Below, piece by piece: positions 17,179 to 26,295 of a DNA stretch of 64,000 nucleotides. The position numbers and the translations under genes were made by a program. Under the pieces are notes generated by a model, which saw only the letters and a program-made list of their open reading frames with translations, had not been told where the DNA came from and made no database searches. The first letter of the stretch is position 1; each line of letters opens with the position of its first letter. The stretch is from Hyphomicrobiaceae bacterium. GTDB lineage: Bacteria > Pseudomonadota > Alphaproteobacteria > Rhizobiales > Methyloligellaceae. Location of the stretch: NCBI GenBank assembly GCA_028066055.1, contig JALCBY010000009.1, positions 54,021 to 118,020 of the forward strand, in the 5' to 3' direction.

Positions 17179-19056
17179 ATGCGAGTCACGATGGTACACC
17201 AAACGCGTTTCAGGATCGGAATCCTTGCGGTACTGCTCGTCTCGCTGGTCGTAACCGGCTATTTCATCGTTCGACCTCTGTTCCTGAGCGAACGCTCCAT
17301 ACGTATCGCCCTTACTGAGCATGTGAAACAGTGGACCGGCGGCACATTCACCGTGAGCGGCCCCGTTCGTCTGAGTTATTTTCCAAGATTGCAATTGGAA
17401 CTGAACAAGGTGCGGATGGATGGAATCAAGAACATTCCGGCTCTGCGCGAGATTCAGGCGGATCGGATCGATATCAGGCTCGGCCTTGGCTCACTGATTT
17501 CAGACGACCCCGTTGTGGATCGGTTTACGCTTGTCGATCCCGTCATCCGGGCTCACTCCGCGCCGGTCGCAAAAGATGCGGAGAAATCCCCGAGCGCTTC
17601 GTCGGCGGTTGTCGCGCTCTCACGCGCCCCATTCGACCAGATTGTCATCGAGAATGGCCGAATACTCATCTCCGGTCCACAGATGAAGGAAGAGCTCAGC
17701 AAGATTGACGGCAAGATCAACCTCTCCGATCCGGAAGGTGTGTTCTCCAGCCGGGGCAGTTTCACCTGGCGGGAACAAGAACTCACTTTCTACCATGAGA
17801 GCGGCTCGGCTGAAAAAACGGGGAACGCTATTCGCATCCCGATTGAAGTCAGCATCGAGGGAGGACTCCTCAGAACCGATGTCGATGGCATGGCGACCTT
17901 GGGCAAGGGCCTCAAGATTGACGGCGACGTGGATCTTCAGATCCCCGATCTGCCGATGTTTGCCAAATGGACCGGTGTGCTTTTGCCTGACGACATCCAT
18001 GGCGGAGCCTTTGCGGTAAATGGCACATTTCACTGGGCCGGTCACAGGATTGGTTTTGACGAGGGCACATTCGCCCTTGACGGCAACAGGGCGCTGGGGG
18101 CGGTCGCTCTGGAGTTTGGCGGCCCGCGCCCTCAGATCGAAGGAACTCTCGCGCTTCAGCGGCTCGACCTCACCCGGTATCTCCAACCGGACACTGCGGA
18201 ACAAAAAACCGAAGGAGCGAAAAGCGATCGGCGACGCGCCAAACCCGTTCAAATGGATTTCCCGCTGCTGCATCACATCAACCTGGATCTGAGAATATCG
18301 ACCACCGAATTGACCGCCGGACGATTGAGCATCGGGCAAAGCGCATTGTCGGTTGTCCTTAGCTCGGGCCGTCTCGCTGCCGACATCGCCGTGTTTGATA
18401 TCTGCGGCGGCAACGGCAACGGCCGGCTGGAATTTGATGCCACCGTGCCCGACTCGAAGATTCGCCTCACGACCAGCCTATCGAACGTCCTTGCGGAAAG
18501 CTGCGTCGGCCTGTTCGCGAAACAATCGCCCGTCAAAGGCCCGGCAAACGTAACGGCGGATTTGACCAGCAACGGCCGCGTTGCAAACGATCTCATCGCC
18601 GGCCTCAACGGCAAGGTCACAATTGAAATCGCGCAAGGTCAGATGTCGTTTGATGCGGTACAACTTCTCGCAAACCTTCGCGAAGGCCCGCTAAAAGGCT
18701 GGCAGGCGGTTAACCGCGACGAGGTCGAGTTTAGCGAATTGACCGGGACATTGCTGTTTCGCCGCGGGGAAATCTATACCGACTCCCTTCAGGTCGCGCT
18801 CGCGCCCGATATCCTCCGCACAGAAGGTAAGGTCGGGTTGGCAAACCACAGTCTCGACCTGCGCCTGGAAATCGCAAAGCTGGTGGAGGCCCAGACAGAG
18901 GACAAGGGTCAGCCCGATACGAAACTCGTCGGGGCGATCGTCATCAAAGGGCCATGGTCGGAACCCATTTTCCGCCTGGAACCGGCGAAGTCGAACGCGC
19001 ATCTGATCGCCCCCCGCAATGCGGCATGGGCGGCGTGGATTGGCAGCCACCACTAA
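17179..19056 (+). CDS. AsmA family protein
   Basis: Envelope protein of about 625 aa with one N-terminal membrane helix ([19 protein letters not shown]) and a long beta-rich region. The AsmA_N region ([37 protein letters not shown]) is followed by repetitive RLDLTRYLQ-like and LDVRI-type segments. The C-terminal AsmA_2 block includes [14 protein letters not shown] and [13 protein letters not shown]. AsmA-like proteins act between the inner and outer membranes in phospholipid or LPS homeostasis. Starts at 17170 (GTG), 17179 and 17191 are all possible; none has a strong ribosome site. The solute-binding protein gene starts 17 bp downstream. Confidence 0.85.
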   Translation: MRVTMVHQTRFRIGILAVLLVSLVVTGYFIVRPLFLSERSIRIALTEHVKQWTGGTFTVSGPVRLSYFPRLQLELNKVRMDGIKNIPALREIQADRIDIRLGLGSLISDDPVVDRFTLVDPVIRAHSAPVAKDAEKSPSASSAVVALSRAPFDQIVIENGRILISGPQMKEELSKIDGKINLSDPEGVFSSRGSFTWREQELTFYHESGSAEKTGNAIRIPIEVSIEGGLLRTDVDGMATLGKGLKIDGDVDLQIPDLPMFAKWTGVLLPDDIHGGAFAVNGTFHWAGHRIGFDEGTFALDGNRALGAVALEFGGPRPQIEGTLALQRLDLTRYLQPDTAEQKTEGAKSDRRRAKPVQMDFPLLHHINLDLRISTTELTAGRLSIGQSALSVVLSSGRLAADIAVFDICGGNGNGRLEFDATVPDSKIRLTTSLSNVLAESCVGLFAKQSPVKGPANVTADLTSNGRVANDLIAGLNGKVTIEIAQGQMSFDAVQLLANLREGPLKGWQAVNRDEVEFSELTGTLLFRRGEIYTDSLQVALAPDILRTEGKVGLANHSLDLRLEIAKLVEAQTEDKGQPDTKLVGAIVIKGPWSEPIFRLEPAKSNAHLIAPRNAAWAAWIGSHH

Positions 19057-19073
19057 TCGGGAGGCAATAGCTG

Positions 19074-20432
19074 GTGCTTTCTACCAAAATCGGTCCTGCG
19101 ATGCTTGTTGCGGCCATCACAGCAATTTCGATCGCATCCGCGCATCCGGTGTACGCCGAGCCGGACGACTCTGAAGAGATTGCCGTAGAGAAATCAGCCG
19201 GATCCGCGGATCCGTCTGCAGCAGGTGACTCTGAACATGGTTCAACATCTGAGTCCGCACCGAACAAGCTCAGTGCGCCCTCCGAAACAACCGAGGATGC
19301 GAGCGGCACGTCGGAGGGTAACGACGAACCCGCGGAAGCCAAGGCGGAACCGGCGGCCGTGAAGCCCGACAAACTCACGGTCGCATCGTGGGGCGGTGCT
19401 TATGGCGAGTCGCAGCGACGCGCCTATTTCACGCCTTTCCAGAGTGAATCCGGTATCGAGATTGAAGCGGTTTCACACAACGGAAAGTTTGATGCGCTCG
19501 ACCCGGAAAATACGGACAGGCCGGAATGGGACGTCATTGATGTCAGCGCTGATGCCATTGACCGCGCCTGCCAGGACGGATGGCTGGAAAAGGTCGACAT
19601 CACACAGTTGAGCGCCGCAAACGACGGCACACGCGCTCAGGACGATTTCTTTCCCGATAGCCTCCATGAATGCGGTATTCCAAGCGTTGCCTGGTCTTCA
19701 GCCATCGTCTTTGACAAGCGTGCATTCAAAAAGAGAACTCCAAATTCGGCCAAGGATTTCTTCGACGTCAAACGTTTTCCGGGAAAGCGCGCACTGCCAA
19801 GAGGAGCCAAATATTCCCTTGAGCTCGCGCTTCTGGCGGATGGGGTTGAGCCCGACGAGGTCTATAGCGTTCTGGCTACGGATGACGGCGTTGAACAGGC
19901 ATTCAGAAAACTCGAGACCATCCGCGACCACATCGTCTGGTGGAACCGGGCCAACGAACCTCTATCCCTGCTCGAAAAGCAGCAGGTGGCTATAGCCGTC
20001 GCGTTCAACGGCCGCATTTTCTCGGCGATTGTCGGCAAGACAAGACCATTCGGAATCATCTGGGACGGGCAGGTATTCGATCTCGACCTCTGGGCCATTC
20101 CCAAGGGAACCCCAAACGCGAAGGCGGCACTCGACTTCATCGCCTTTGCCACCCAGCCTGCGCAGCTTGCTCAGCAAGCCGGATGGTTTCCATATGGTCC
20201 GATGCGGAAATCCGCAGTCGAAATGGTCGGACGGCATCCTGAGGTCGATGTCGACATGTCAGCGTTCATTCCCACGTCAAAACCGAACTTCAAACGGGCC
20301 CTGCGGCTGAATTCGTCATGGTGGCAGGAGAATGAGGATCGGATGAAGGACCGGTTCAAGGTCTGGTTGATCGGAGACGGCGGTTCGGCCGACAGCGGAT
20401 TAGACGCCGAGAGTGAGAATACCGCTCGGTAA
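19074..20432 (+). CDS. Orphan periplasmic solute-binding protein, PotD-like, with acidic linker
   Basis: A 452-aa exported protein. It has a signal peptide (about 1-28, SAHPVYAEP), then about 65 residues of acidic low-complexity sequence rich in Glu, Ser, Ala and Pro. The solute-binding domain follows from about residue 97 (KLTVASWGGAYGESQRRAYFTPFQ). SVAWSSAIVFDKRAF, RGAKYSLELALLADG, DGQVFDLDLWAIPKGTPNAKAALDFI and QAGWFPYGPMR are typical of polyamine/iron-type SBP_bac_8 proteins. The start is a GTG 17 bp after the AsmA gene. No permease or ATPase gene is nearby, so it either serves a distant transporter or is a ligand-binding protein with another job. Confidence 0.82.
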   Translation: MLSTKIGPAMLVAAITAISIASAHPVYAEPDDSEEIAVEKSAGSADPSAAGDSEHGSTSESAPNKLSAPSETTEDASGTSEGNDEPAEAKAEPAAVKPDKLTVASWGGAYGESQRRAYFTPFQSESGIEIEAVSHNGKFDALDPENTDRPEWDVIDVSADAIDRACQDGWLEKVDITQLSAANDGTRAQDDFFPDSLHECGIPSVAWSSAIVFDKRAFKKRTPNSAKDFFDVKRFPGKRALPRGAKYSLELALLADGVEPDEVYSVLATDDGVEQAFRKLETIRDHIVWWNRANEPLSLLEKQQVAIAVAFNGRIFSAIVGKTRPFGIIWDGQVFDLDLWAIPKGTPNAKAALDFIAFATQPAQLAQQAGWFPYGPMRKSAVEMVGRHPEVDVDMSAFIPTSKPNFKRALRLNSSWWQENEDRMKDRFKVWLIGDGGSADSGLDAESENTAR

Positions 20433-20916
20433 GGCCTTGCGCGCATGTCAGGTCGAAAACCGAAATCTGTTGCCTGTCACATATCTGCCACGTCTCATAT
20501 GCTCAACCTGTGGTTCGTTATCAGCATCGAAAGGCAGAATTCCGGTAATACAACATGACCTTACGCACCGGCTCAGCATGCCCCGAAAAGCGCAGGCCAC
20601 AGATGAACAACAGGCCGTAGCTGCTTGATCCTCCACTAAGAACCAAAACCATCGCTTGTACGTTGCCATTCTGTTGCAACTTGACGGTGTACAGCCGCCT
20701 CCCTTCAGCCGCTCGCCACTTCAACCAAAGCGGGCGTCGAACCGGTCTCCACAAGTTCGGAAAAAAAAGCGTCGCAAATCCGCAATGTTCGTTGATTTGG
20801 GCAAAGCCTTAAGCCATGCTCGATCTCGTGACGCGGGGTTCATATCAGGCTGGCCTCGAGAGATGCCGGACCGTTTATTACCACGTTCGACTGGACCAAA
20901 GAGGGCGACCAAGGTT
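20433..20916. other. Gene-free stretch, nothing convincing seen
   Basis: About 480 bp after the solute-binding gene. Short reading frames on both strands lack ribosome sites and recognisable sequence. There is a possible weak promoter (TTGATT near 20793 with CATGCT 17 bp on) pointing toward the structured segment that follows. A decayed gene cannot be excluded. Confidence 0.35.
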
Positions 20917-21034
20917 CAATTCGGAGCGCACGGAGTGCGTCTGAATTGGCTTTGATTTGGCGACCTGGAGCTCTTCGGGTGCCAGAAAAAATGCGGGGAG
21001 AACTGCCGGCCTTTGTGCCGGCAGTTCCTTTTTT
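20917..21034 (+). ncRNA. Candidate small RNA ending in a strong terminator
   Basis: A hairpin at 20917-20948 (CAATTC...GAATTG outside, GCGCAC...GTGCG inside) and a small CTGG/CCAG fold near 20965-20985 lie just before a classic terminator. No plausible protein gene leads into that terminator; the upstream coding sequence ends 570 bp away. I do not recognise it as 6S, tmRNA, SRP or RNase P RNA. The 5' end is unknown and may lie near 20830. Confidence 0.35.
21000..21034 (+). terminator. Rho-independent terminator
   Basis: Perfect 11-bp stem GAACTGCCGGC/GCCGGCAGTTC (21000-21010 and 21017-21027), a 6-nt loop and a C-T6 tail on the plus strand. It ends an otherwise unidentified transcript. Confidence 0.85.
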
Positions 21035-21238
21035 GGGGATACTGATTTGCCTTCAACGCTCACATAGCGAAAAGGCTGATACCCCTGTTCATTGAGCGCA
21101 GCTTGTCTAGGGGTGTGTTTCCGTGACACTTTCTGCAGGCTCGAATCGTGGTGTCGGGAAACAACCTAGCGATGGTGCAATTGCCGGCAGCCGCAAAATG
21201 AGGAAACGGCGCACAATTTTTGGTTGAGGGCATTAGAA

Positions 21239-22753
21239 GTGACCGAATTGATCCTGCGACTTTGGATTGTCCCGGCACTTTCGTTTTGGCTGACGTTCCT
21301 TGCGGCATATGCCGAGGCGCAGGTCCAGAATGCCACGCATACCAAAGCGGACGCACAGGCATCCGGAGAGGCAGCGCGTCCAGGACAACCCGCCCGTCCG
21401 GAAGTTCATGAACTCAGCGCCGACGGCCTGGCCGGAACGATCACTGTGTTGCGCACCGGCCATCCGTTCCCCGTCGGTGGCTCGGCCTTTGCGCAGATCA
21501 GGATCTCCAACAAATCGAAGTCGAAATTCACGGATGCGGAACTGGCTCTGAGGGCCGACACGGCAAGCATACTCAATGTCAGCGGTGGCAGACTTGAAGT
21601 CCGTCAGGAAGGCGAAGAACGCGTCGCCAGATTGAAAAGAATCAGAAAAGGCAGACCGCGCACGGTGATCATCGAACTGAAGCTGCAAGACCCCTCAACG
21701 CCTGATCAAAATGCCCCCGAAAACAGGCTGCACGTAACGTTGCGCGTCCCCGGGGGTGCCGGCGATACGGCAACACTCGACTGGGAAATAACCAACTGCG
21801 CAGGTGAATTCTATTCGGAGATTGTCAAGGTCCGCGAGGGGTCGGGTTCCGGCATTTCCGACAAGCTCAAGGCCGTGAAGTCCCGGGACAAGTCCCGGCC
21901 CGGACGTTGGTTGTTCCCGCCGCGCCTGAAACGTTCCCGCGCCACGCGAAAATGTATCCGCCGCGCCCGCCGATGGAGTTACCAGCGCGGGCGATACGTC
22001 TACCGATGCGTGAGATACAAAAGGATCGAGCCTGTCGTCGTAGCCGATGCCACACCGGTCAAATTTGAACGCAGCGTATTCAATTTTGCCGGAACGTTTG
22101 TCCGCTCGCGAACCATGGACGGCGCACTCGACCGCCGCCGCGACACCGGCTGGGCCACGCATCGCGTTTCCCAAAATCTGAAAGGCTTTCTGCAACAGGA
22201 CAGCTCGCCGGCAATCTGCACGGGCGCAATTCAGTTTTTCAACTACTTCGATGATCGCATGACCGGATTTGTGAAACGGGCGGCAAAGTTGGACGACATG
22301 GACAGCAAGGCGCAGCGCCTCGCCTCTCTGCGCACGGATGACGCGATCCGTGCGGCCGAAACAGCAGCGGCGGAAAAGGCCGAACCGGGCGGGCATCCGG
22401 GATGGGGCACCACGCCGCTCGATCTCCCTCAGGCTCAGGAAAAGGCGGAGCTGAAGCGGCAGATTCAAAACCTGGCGCAGATCACCGGCGACGCCCAACT
22501 GGGCCAGAGCGTGGCCGACGCGGATAACGCTTACGCCGCGCTCAAGGTAATGTCCGCATATTACAAGAGCGATGCGGGCAAGGCCCTGAACAAGCCGACA
22601 CGCGCCGCGCTTTACCAGGCGCTTTCCGCAATCGAGGCTGCGGACTACATCGGCAAGGTTGCAATGCGTTATGCCGATCTGCACCAGGCACTGATAGGCT
22701 CGATGGAGACCCTCCGCCACGCGCATGGCCGTTCCTGCCAGTGTGGCGGTTAA
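21239..22753 (+). CDS. Secreted protein of unknown function
   Basis: A 504-aa exported protein I do not recognise. The GTG at 21239 has GAGGG 8 bp upstream and starts a signal peptide (LILRLWIVPALSFWLTFLAAYAEA), so it is preferred over a TTG at 21224. Residues about 50-180 look like an Ig-like or DUF11-like beta domain (VGGSAFAQIRISNKSKSKFTDAELALRA). An Arg/Lys-rich segment with two Cys (RKCIRRAR, RYVYRCVRY) follows, then a helical region of about 250 residues with coiled-coil character. The protein ends with a CQCGG tail. It is isolated, following the candidate small RNA on the same strand and preceding the symporter gene. Confidence 0.7.
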   Translation: MTELILRLWIVPALSFWLTFLAAYAEAQVQNATHTKADAQASGEAARPGQPARPEVHELSADGLAGTITVLRTGHPFPVGGSAFAQIRISNKSKSKFTDAELALRADTASILNVSGGRLEVRQEGEERVARLKRIRKGRPRTVIIELKLQDPSTPDQNAPENRLHVTLRVPGGAGDTATLDWEITNCAGEFYSEIVKVREGSGSGISDKLKAVKSRDKSRPGRWLFPPRLKRSRATRKCIRRARRWSYQRGRYVYRCVRYKRIEPVVVADATPVKFERSVFNFAGTFVRSRTMDGALDRRRDTGWATHRVSQNLKGFLQQDSSPAICTGAIQFFNYFDDRMTGFVKRAAKLDDMDSKAQRLASLRTDDAIRAAETAAAEKAEPGGHPGWGTTPLDLPQAQEKAELKRQIQNLAQITGDAQLGQSVADADNAYAALKVMSAYYKSDAGKALNKPTRAALYQALSAIEAADYIGKVAMRYADLHQALIGSMETLRHAHGRSCQCGG

Positions 22754-23088
22754 CCTCCCGCGGCGTCGCGCAGAATCACCCCAAAAGATGGTTTCGAACT
22801 GCGGTAGAGAATCGCGGATTTGTTCAGGATTCGCGACCGCCTGTCGTGAAAATCGTCGTGAACATAGCGGATTTCCCCAGCAGCACTCAGATAAATATCT
22901 GAATTCGATTGGTTTTATTGTCTACCCCTGTGTTTCGACCTTCGGGGCATTGACGCTACACGGGAAAGGGTCTTGCATGGCAGACAGGCAGCCCTTGTAG
23001 GCTTTGAAATGGGAGATTCCGCGCAGCATGTGGCTTCTCCGGACGTTTCTCGGGTTGTCTGATGTTTAATCAGGGGGAGACGTGACCC
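22754..23088. promoter_or_regulatory. Upstream region of the symporter gene
   Basis: 335 bp with no supported gene. It contains a short palindrome CAGATAAATATCTG (22888-22901) in an AT-rich patch and a very good ribosome site (AGGGGGAG) just before the symporter ATG. No recognisable regulator site could be named. Confidence 0.35.
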
Positions 23089-25131
23089 ATGGAAGCAAAA
23101 GTCGGTTGGCTTTTTGCCTTCGTCGCCCTGTATTGGATTTATTGCATTTACTGGGGAATCCGGGGTGCAATGACTGCCAAGACAGCGAGTGACTATTTCA
23201 TCGCGGGGCGCGGCATTTCCATTTGGGTGTTTGTGTTGGCAGCTACAGCCACCTCATTCTCCGGATGGACGTTTATGGGCCATCCCGGCTTGGTTTACCG
23301 GGACGGATTCCAATATGCGTACGCCTCGTTCTACGCCATTACGATTCCGTTTACGGGTGTGATGTTCCTGAAGCGCCAGTGGATGCTGGGCAAACGCTTC
23401 GGGTTTGTGACGCCCGGTGAAATGCTCTCGGAGTATTTCAGGGGCGATGCAATTCGCCTGCTCGTCGTCGTCGTGGCACTGTGTTTCTCGATTCCCTACC
23501 TCGGGCTCCAGCTTCGGGCATCCGGCATCATGTTTGATGCCCTGACCGATCACTGGGCATTCGTGGGTGGATTCGAGAACAAGGAAACCGGCGTTCAGCT
23601 CGGAATGTGGCTGCTTTCGGCGGTGGTGTTTATCTATGTCGCCTCGGGCGGTCTGCGCGCTGTGGCATATGTGGACACGCTGCAATGCATCCTGCTCGCC
23701 TTCGGCATCATTGTAATCGGAATTATTGCTCTGAACGCCGTCGGTGGTTGGGCCAAGCTGAATGAAGGCATTGCCCTTCTTGCCGAAGTCGACAAGAAGA
23801 GAACACCGGGAGACAATTACAGCCACTATATCGCCATTCCAGGCGTCATTCAGTGGGTGCATGGTCTCGCGGTTACGCCCGAGCAGAAGGAGCTTGTGAA
23901 GCAAGGGCTCTTCTCGACGCCGCAAGGTGGTGCCTGGACGGGGATGATGGTCCTCACATACATGTTTGCGCTCATGGGCATTCACTCCGCCCCGGCGTTC
24001 TCAATGTGGGCTTTCTCCAACAAGAGCCCGGAGCCTTTCGCTCCGCAGCAAGTTTGGGCTTCTGCGTTCGGCATAGGCTTCATCCTGTTCTTCTTCACCG
24101 CGTTCCAGGGTTTGGGTGGGCACTTGATTGGCGCAGATCCGGCCATGAATGAGATTGCATCCGGTGATGGTGCAGGGATCGTCCAGTCGCTCATTCCAGC
24201 GCTTGGGGCCGGTCAACAGGGCGCGATTGTCCCGAACCTCATCAACCTGATGAGCGATACGGCACCGTGGCTTGTCGGCCTGCTCGCAGTGTGTGCTCTT
24301 GCCGCCATGCAATCGACGGGCGCCGCCTATATGTCGACAGCCGGTGGCATGCTCACCCGTGACATCCTCAAGCATTTCATCATGCCAAACGCCTCTCACG
24401 ACGTTCAGAAGTTCTGGGGCCGTGTCGGTGTTGGCGTGATCGTGCTTGCGGCACTTGTCGTGGCCACGACGTCCAAGGACGCTCTCGTCCTTCTGGGCGG
24501 ACTGGCGGTTGCCTTTGGCTTCCAGATGTGGCCGTCGCTGATGTCGGTCTGCTACTTCCCGTGGCTGACCCGGCAGGGCGTCACGGTTGGTCTGTTCCTT
24601 GGCATCATCGCCGTGATGTGCACCGAGACAATCGGTCCCCAGTTCTTCGGGATCGAGGCTTGGGGCCGGTGGCCATTGACGTTGCATTCGGCCTTCTGGG
24701 GCATCTTCTTCAACCTGGGCTCGGCGATTCTTATCTCCGCGGTTACCCAGAACGAAGACGATATGAAGCACAAGATGAAGTTCCACAAATTCCTGGAAGA
24801 GCATGCAGGTCTGTCACCGGAGAAGAAGAAGCTTGTCCCGACAGCTTGGATCATCACGCTGACGTGGTTCTTCTTCGGCATCGGTCCGGGTGCGGTGATT
24901 GGCAACTGGATATTCGGCGATCCGAATGGTGGCGTTGCTGCCTGGACATTCGGCATGCCGTCCATCTGGGCATGGCAAATCCTGTGGTGGGCCCTTGGCG
25001 TCTTCATGATGTGGTTCCTCGCATACAAGATGGAGATGTCCACGGTCCCGTCCAAGGAAGTCAAAGCGCTTGTTTCGGATATTGGCGACCTTGGCGAAGG
25101 CAAGGCTCGTCTCGATCTCGACAAGCCATAG
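23089..25131 (+). CDS. Sodium:solute symporter family transporter
   Basis: Inner-membrane SSS-family carrier of 680 aa with about fourteen hydrophobic helices. The N-terminal hallmark (TASDYFIAGRGISIWVFVLAATATSFSGWTF in segments: SDYFIAGRG, ATATSFSGWT), YVASGGLRAVAYVD, QSTGAAYMSTAGGMLTRDI and AVAFGFQMWPSL are SSS features. It is longer than PutP-type carriers, with an extra C-terminal part rich in Trp. The substrate is not predictable; carboxylates or amino acids are usual. A terminator follows 19 bp after the stop. Four small membrane or TPR proteins occur next to it (25242-26730) and may be accessory. Confidence 0.9.
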   Translation: MEAKVGWLFAFVALYWIYCIYWGIRGAMTAKTASDYFIAGRGISIWVFVLAATATSFSGWTFMGHPGLVYRDGFQYAYASFYAITIPFTGVMFLKRQWMLGKRFGFVTPGEMLSEYFRGDAIRLLVVVVALCFSIPYLGLQLRASGIMFDALTDHWAFVGGFENKETGVQLGMWLLSAVVFIYVASGGLRAVAYVDTLQCILLAFGIIVIGIIALNAVGGWAKLNEGIALLAEVDKKRTPGDNYSHYIAIPGVIQWVHGLAVTPEQKELVKQGLFSTPQGGAWTGMMVLTYMFALMGIHSAPAFSMWAFSNKSPEPFAPQQVWASAFGIGFILFFFTAFQGLGGHLIGADPAMNEIASGDGAGIVQSLIPALGAGQQGAIVPNLINLMSDTAPWLVGLLAVCALAAMQSTGAAYMSTAGGMLTRDILKHFIMPNASHDVQKFWGRVGVGVIVLAALVVATTSKDALVLLGGLAVAFGFQMWPSLMSVCYFPWLTRQGVTVGLFLGIIAVMCTETIGPQFFGIEAWGRWPLTLHSAFWGIFFNLGSAILISAVTQNEDDMKHKMKFHKFLEEHAGLSPEKKKLVPTAWIITLTWFFFGIGPGAVIGNWIFGDPNGGVAAWTFGMPSIWAWQILWWALGVFMMWFLAYKMEMSTVPSKEVKALVSDIGDLGEGKARLDLDKP

Positions 25132-25149
25132 GCCTTTGACATGACAATT

Positions 25150-25180
25150 GAGGGCCGCCGCGCTGGCGGCCCTCTTTCTT
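25150..25180 (+). terminator. Rho-independent terminator of the symporter gene
   Basis: Perfect 10-bp stem GAGGGCCGCC/GGCGGCCCTC (25150-25159 and 25165-25174), a 5-nt loop and a TTTCTTT tail. Confidence 0.85.
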
Positions 25181-25241
25181 TGCCCTGAACAAAACTGATA
25201 TTGTGAAGACCTTGGGCTGGCAGCATACCCGATAGAATCAG

Positions 25242-25487
25242 ATGAATGTTCAGACCTTGTGGTTCTTTGGATGGAGCGCGCTTCTTGCCGCGCTGCTGTT
25301 CTTTCCCGTAAGCAAACTCGTCTGGACCCTGAGCGTGCGCCGGCAGGAGCGTAAACTGAAACGCAAACTCGACGATGACGAGGTTAAGGGACAGCTCAAC
25401 CGGGCTCGATTCATCACGATATTTCTCGTGGTGGCTTTCGCCTTGATGTTTAACGGCAACATGTTCGGATTTCCTGGAGCCAAATGA
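25242..25487 (+). CDS. Small two-helix membrane protein, unknown
   Basis: An 81-aa protein with an N-terminal helix (LWFFGWSALLAALLFFPV), a strongly charged middle (RRQERKLKRKLDDDE) and a second helix (FITIFLVVAFALMFNG), giving a hairpin in the inner membrane with a charged cytoplasmic or periplasmic loop. It overlaps the start of the TPR gene by 4 bp (ATGA), so the two are translationally coupled. I do not recognise a family. The coupling and the adjacent symporter suggest a shared role. Confidence 0.75.
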   Translation: MNVQTLWFFGWSALLAALLFFPVSKLVWTLSVRRQERKLKRKLDDDEVKGQLNRARFITIFLVVAFALMFNGNMFGFPGAK

Positions 25488-26068
25488 GCGAAGAACAAGG
25501 CCCCCTGTACCGATTGCTGAAATGGATTGCGATCAGTGGTGCGGTCCTCTGGCTGGGGTACGAGGCGTACAGCCACTTTGCCAGAATGGCCCCGGGCGAT
25601 GTGTCCTACATCGATGGAAACTCATTGTTTAGCGGCGGGCTTTATGAACGCGCCGCCGCAAAATATGAGGAAGCTCTGGAAGACAATCCACGACACCTTC
25701 CCGCCATGCGCGCGCTCGCAAACAGCTACGTTCAAACGAAGAATTTCGAGAAGGCCCTAACGGCCATCCAGCACGCCATCCGCGTCGATCCCAACTTTGG
25801 CGGAAACTACGCCATACGCGGAATCATCTATGATCATCTCGGTGACTACAAACAGGCCATTCAGGACTATGAGCGTGCGGTTGAACTCTTCCCGGAAGTC
25901 AAAGAGGGAATGCACTGGCTGGATAAGCTGCTCTACGGTGTGTATGACGATCCACCGACCGTGGACAAACGTCTGGCCTATCTGAAGGAACAGATGAAGC
26001 TCCCCGAGGCAGAGCGCGTTCTGCGAATTCCGGAAATCGACGACAAACAGCGGCCCTACGAGCAGTAA
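25484..26068 (+). CDS. Membrane-anchored TPR protein
   Basis: A 194-aa protein with one N-terminal hydrophobic helix (WIAISGAVLWLGYEAY) and about three TPR units from residue 40. Units show the W/L-G-Y-A-P spacing (YERAAAKYEEALEDNPRH, NFEKALTAIQHAIRVDP, DYKQAIQDYERAVELFP). TPR proteins are scaffolds for protein contacts, so this may bind a membrane partner such as the small protein to which it is coupled by a 4-bp overlap. It converges with the 58-aa gene at 26078-26254. Confidence 0.85.
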   Translation: MSEEQGPLYRLLKWIAISGAVLWLGYEAYSHFARMAPGDVSYIDGNSLFSGGLYERAAAKYEEALEDNPRHLPAMRALANSYVQTKNFEKALTAIQHAIRVDPNFGGNYAIRGIIYDHLGDYKQAIQDYERAVELFPEVKEGMHWLDKLLYGVYDDPPTVDKRLAYLKEQMKLPEAERVLRIPEIDDKQRPYEQ

Positions 26069-26077
26069 GAGTCCCCT

Positions 26078-26254
26078 CTACCAGATACGCAGGACGTCAT
26101 GCAGCAGGACGCGAAAAAAGAATATCAGCGCGATGCTGCCGAACAGCAGATGTACCCACGGACGGTCTCCATTCTTGTCCCTGTAGGTTAATCCGTGAAA
26201 TGCTACGAATCCCGTTCCCGCCAGAAACAACCAGTCAACCCAAGTTCCAGCCAT
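26078..26254 (-). CDS. 58-aa small membrane protein
   Basis: A short gene read directly from the minus strand: it starts MAGTWVDWLFLAG and ends with LLHDVLRIW. It has two hydrophobic helices (about residues 6-22 and 34-52) joined by a polar loop (LTYRDKNGDRPW), 58 residues in all. The stop is 10 bp from the TPR gene's stop. The start lies 41 bp after the stop of the upstream minus-strand membrane protein, so the two probably form an operon. I do not recognise a family. The coding quality (no rare stretches, hydrophobic periodicity, loop charge) argues for a real gene. Confidence 0.65.
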   Translation of the reverse strand: MAGTWVDWLFLAGTGFVAFHGLTYRDKNGDRPWVHLLFGSIALIFFFRVLLHDVLRIW

Positions 26255-26295
26255 TGGTCAGTTTTGCCGCCTTAAAATTTGACTACCATCCGCCC

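Noticed and set aside
21060-21362. Minus-strand frame containing CRKCHGN, which resembles a haem c motif
   Set aside because: No signal peptide, no ribosome site, and it overlaps the start of the secreted protein at 21239; the motif is likely chance.
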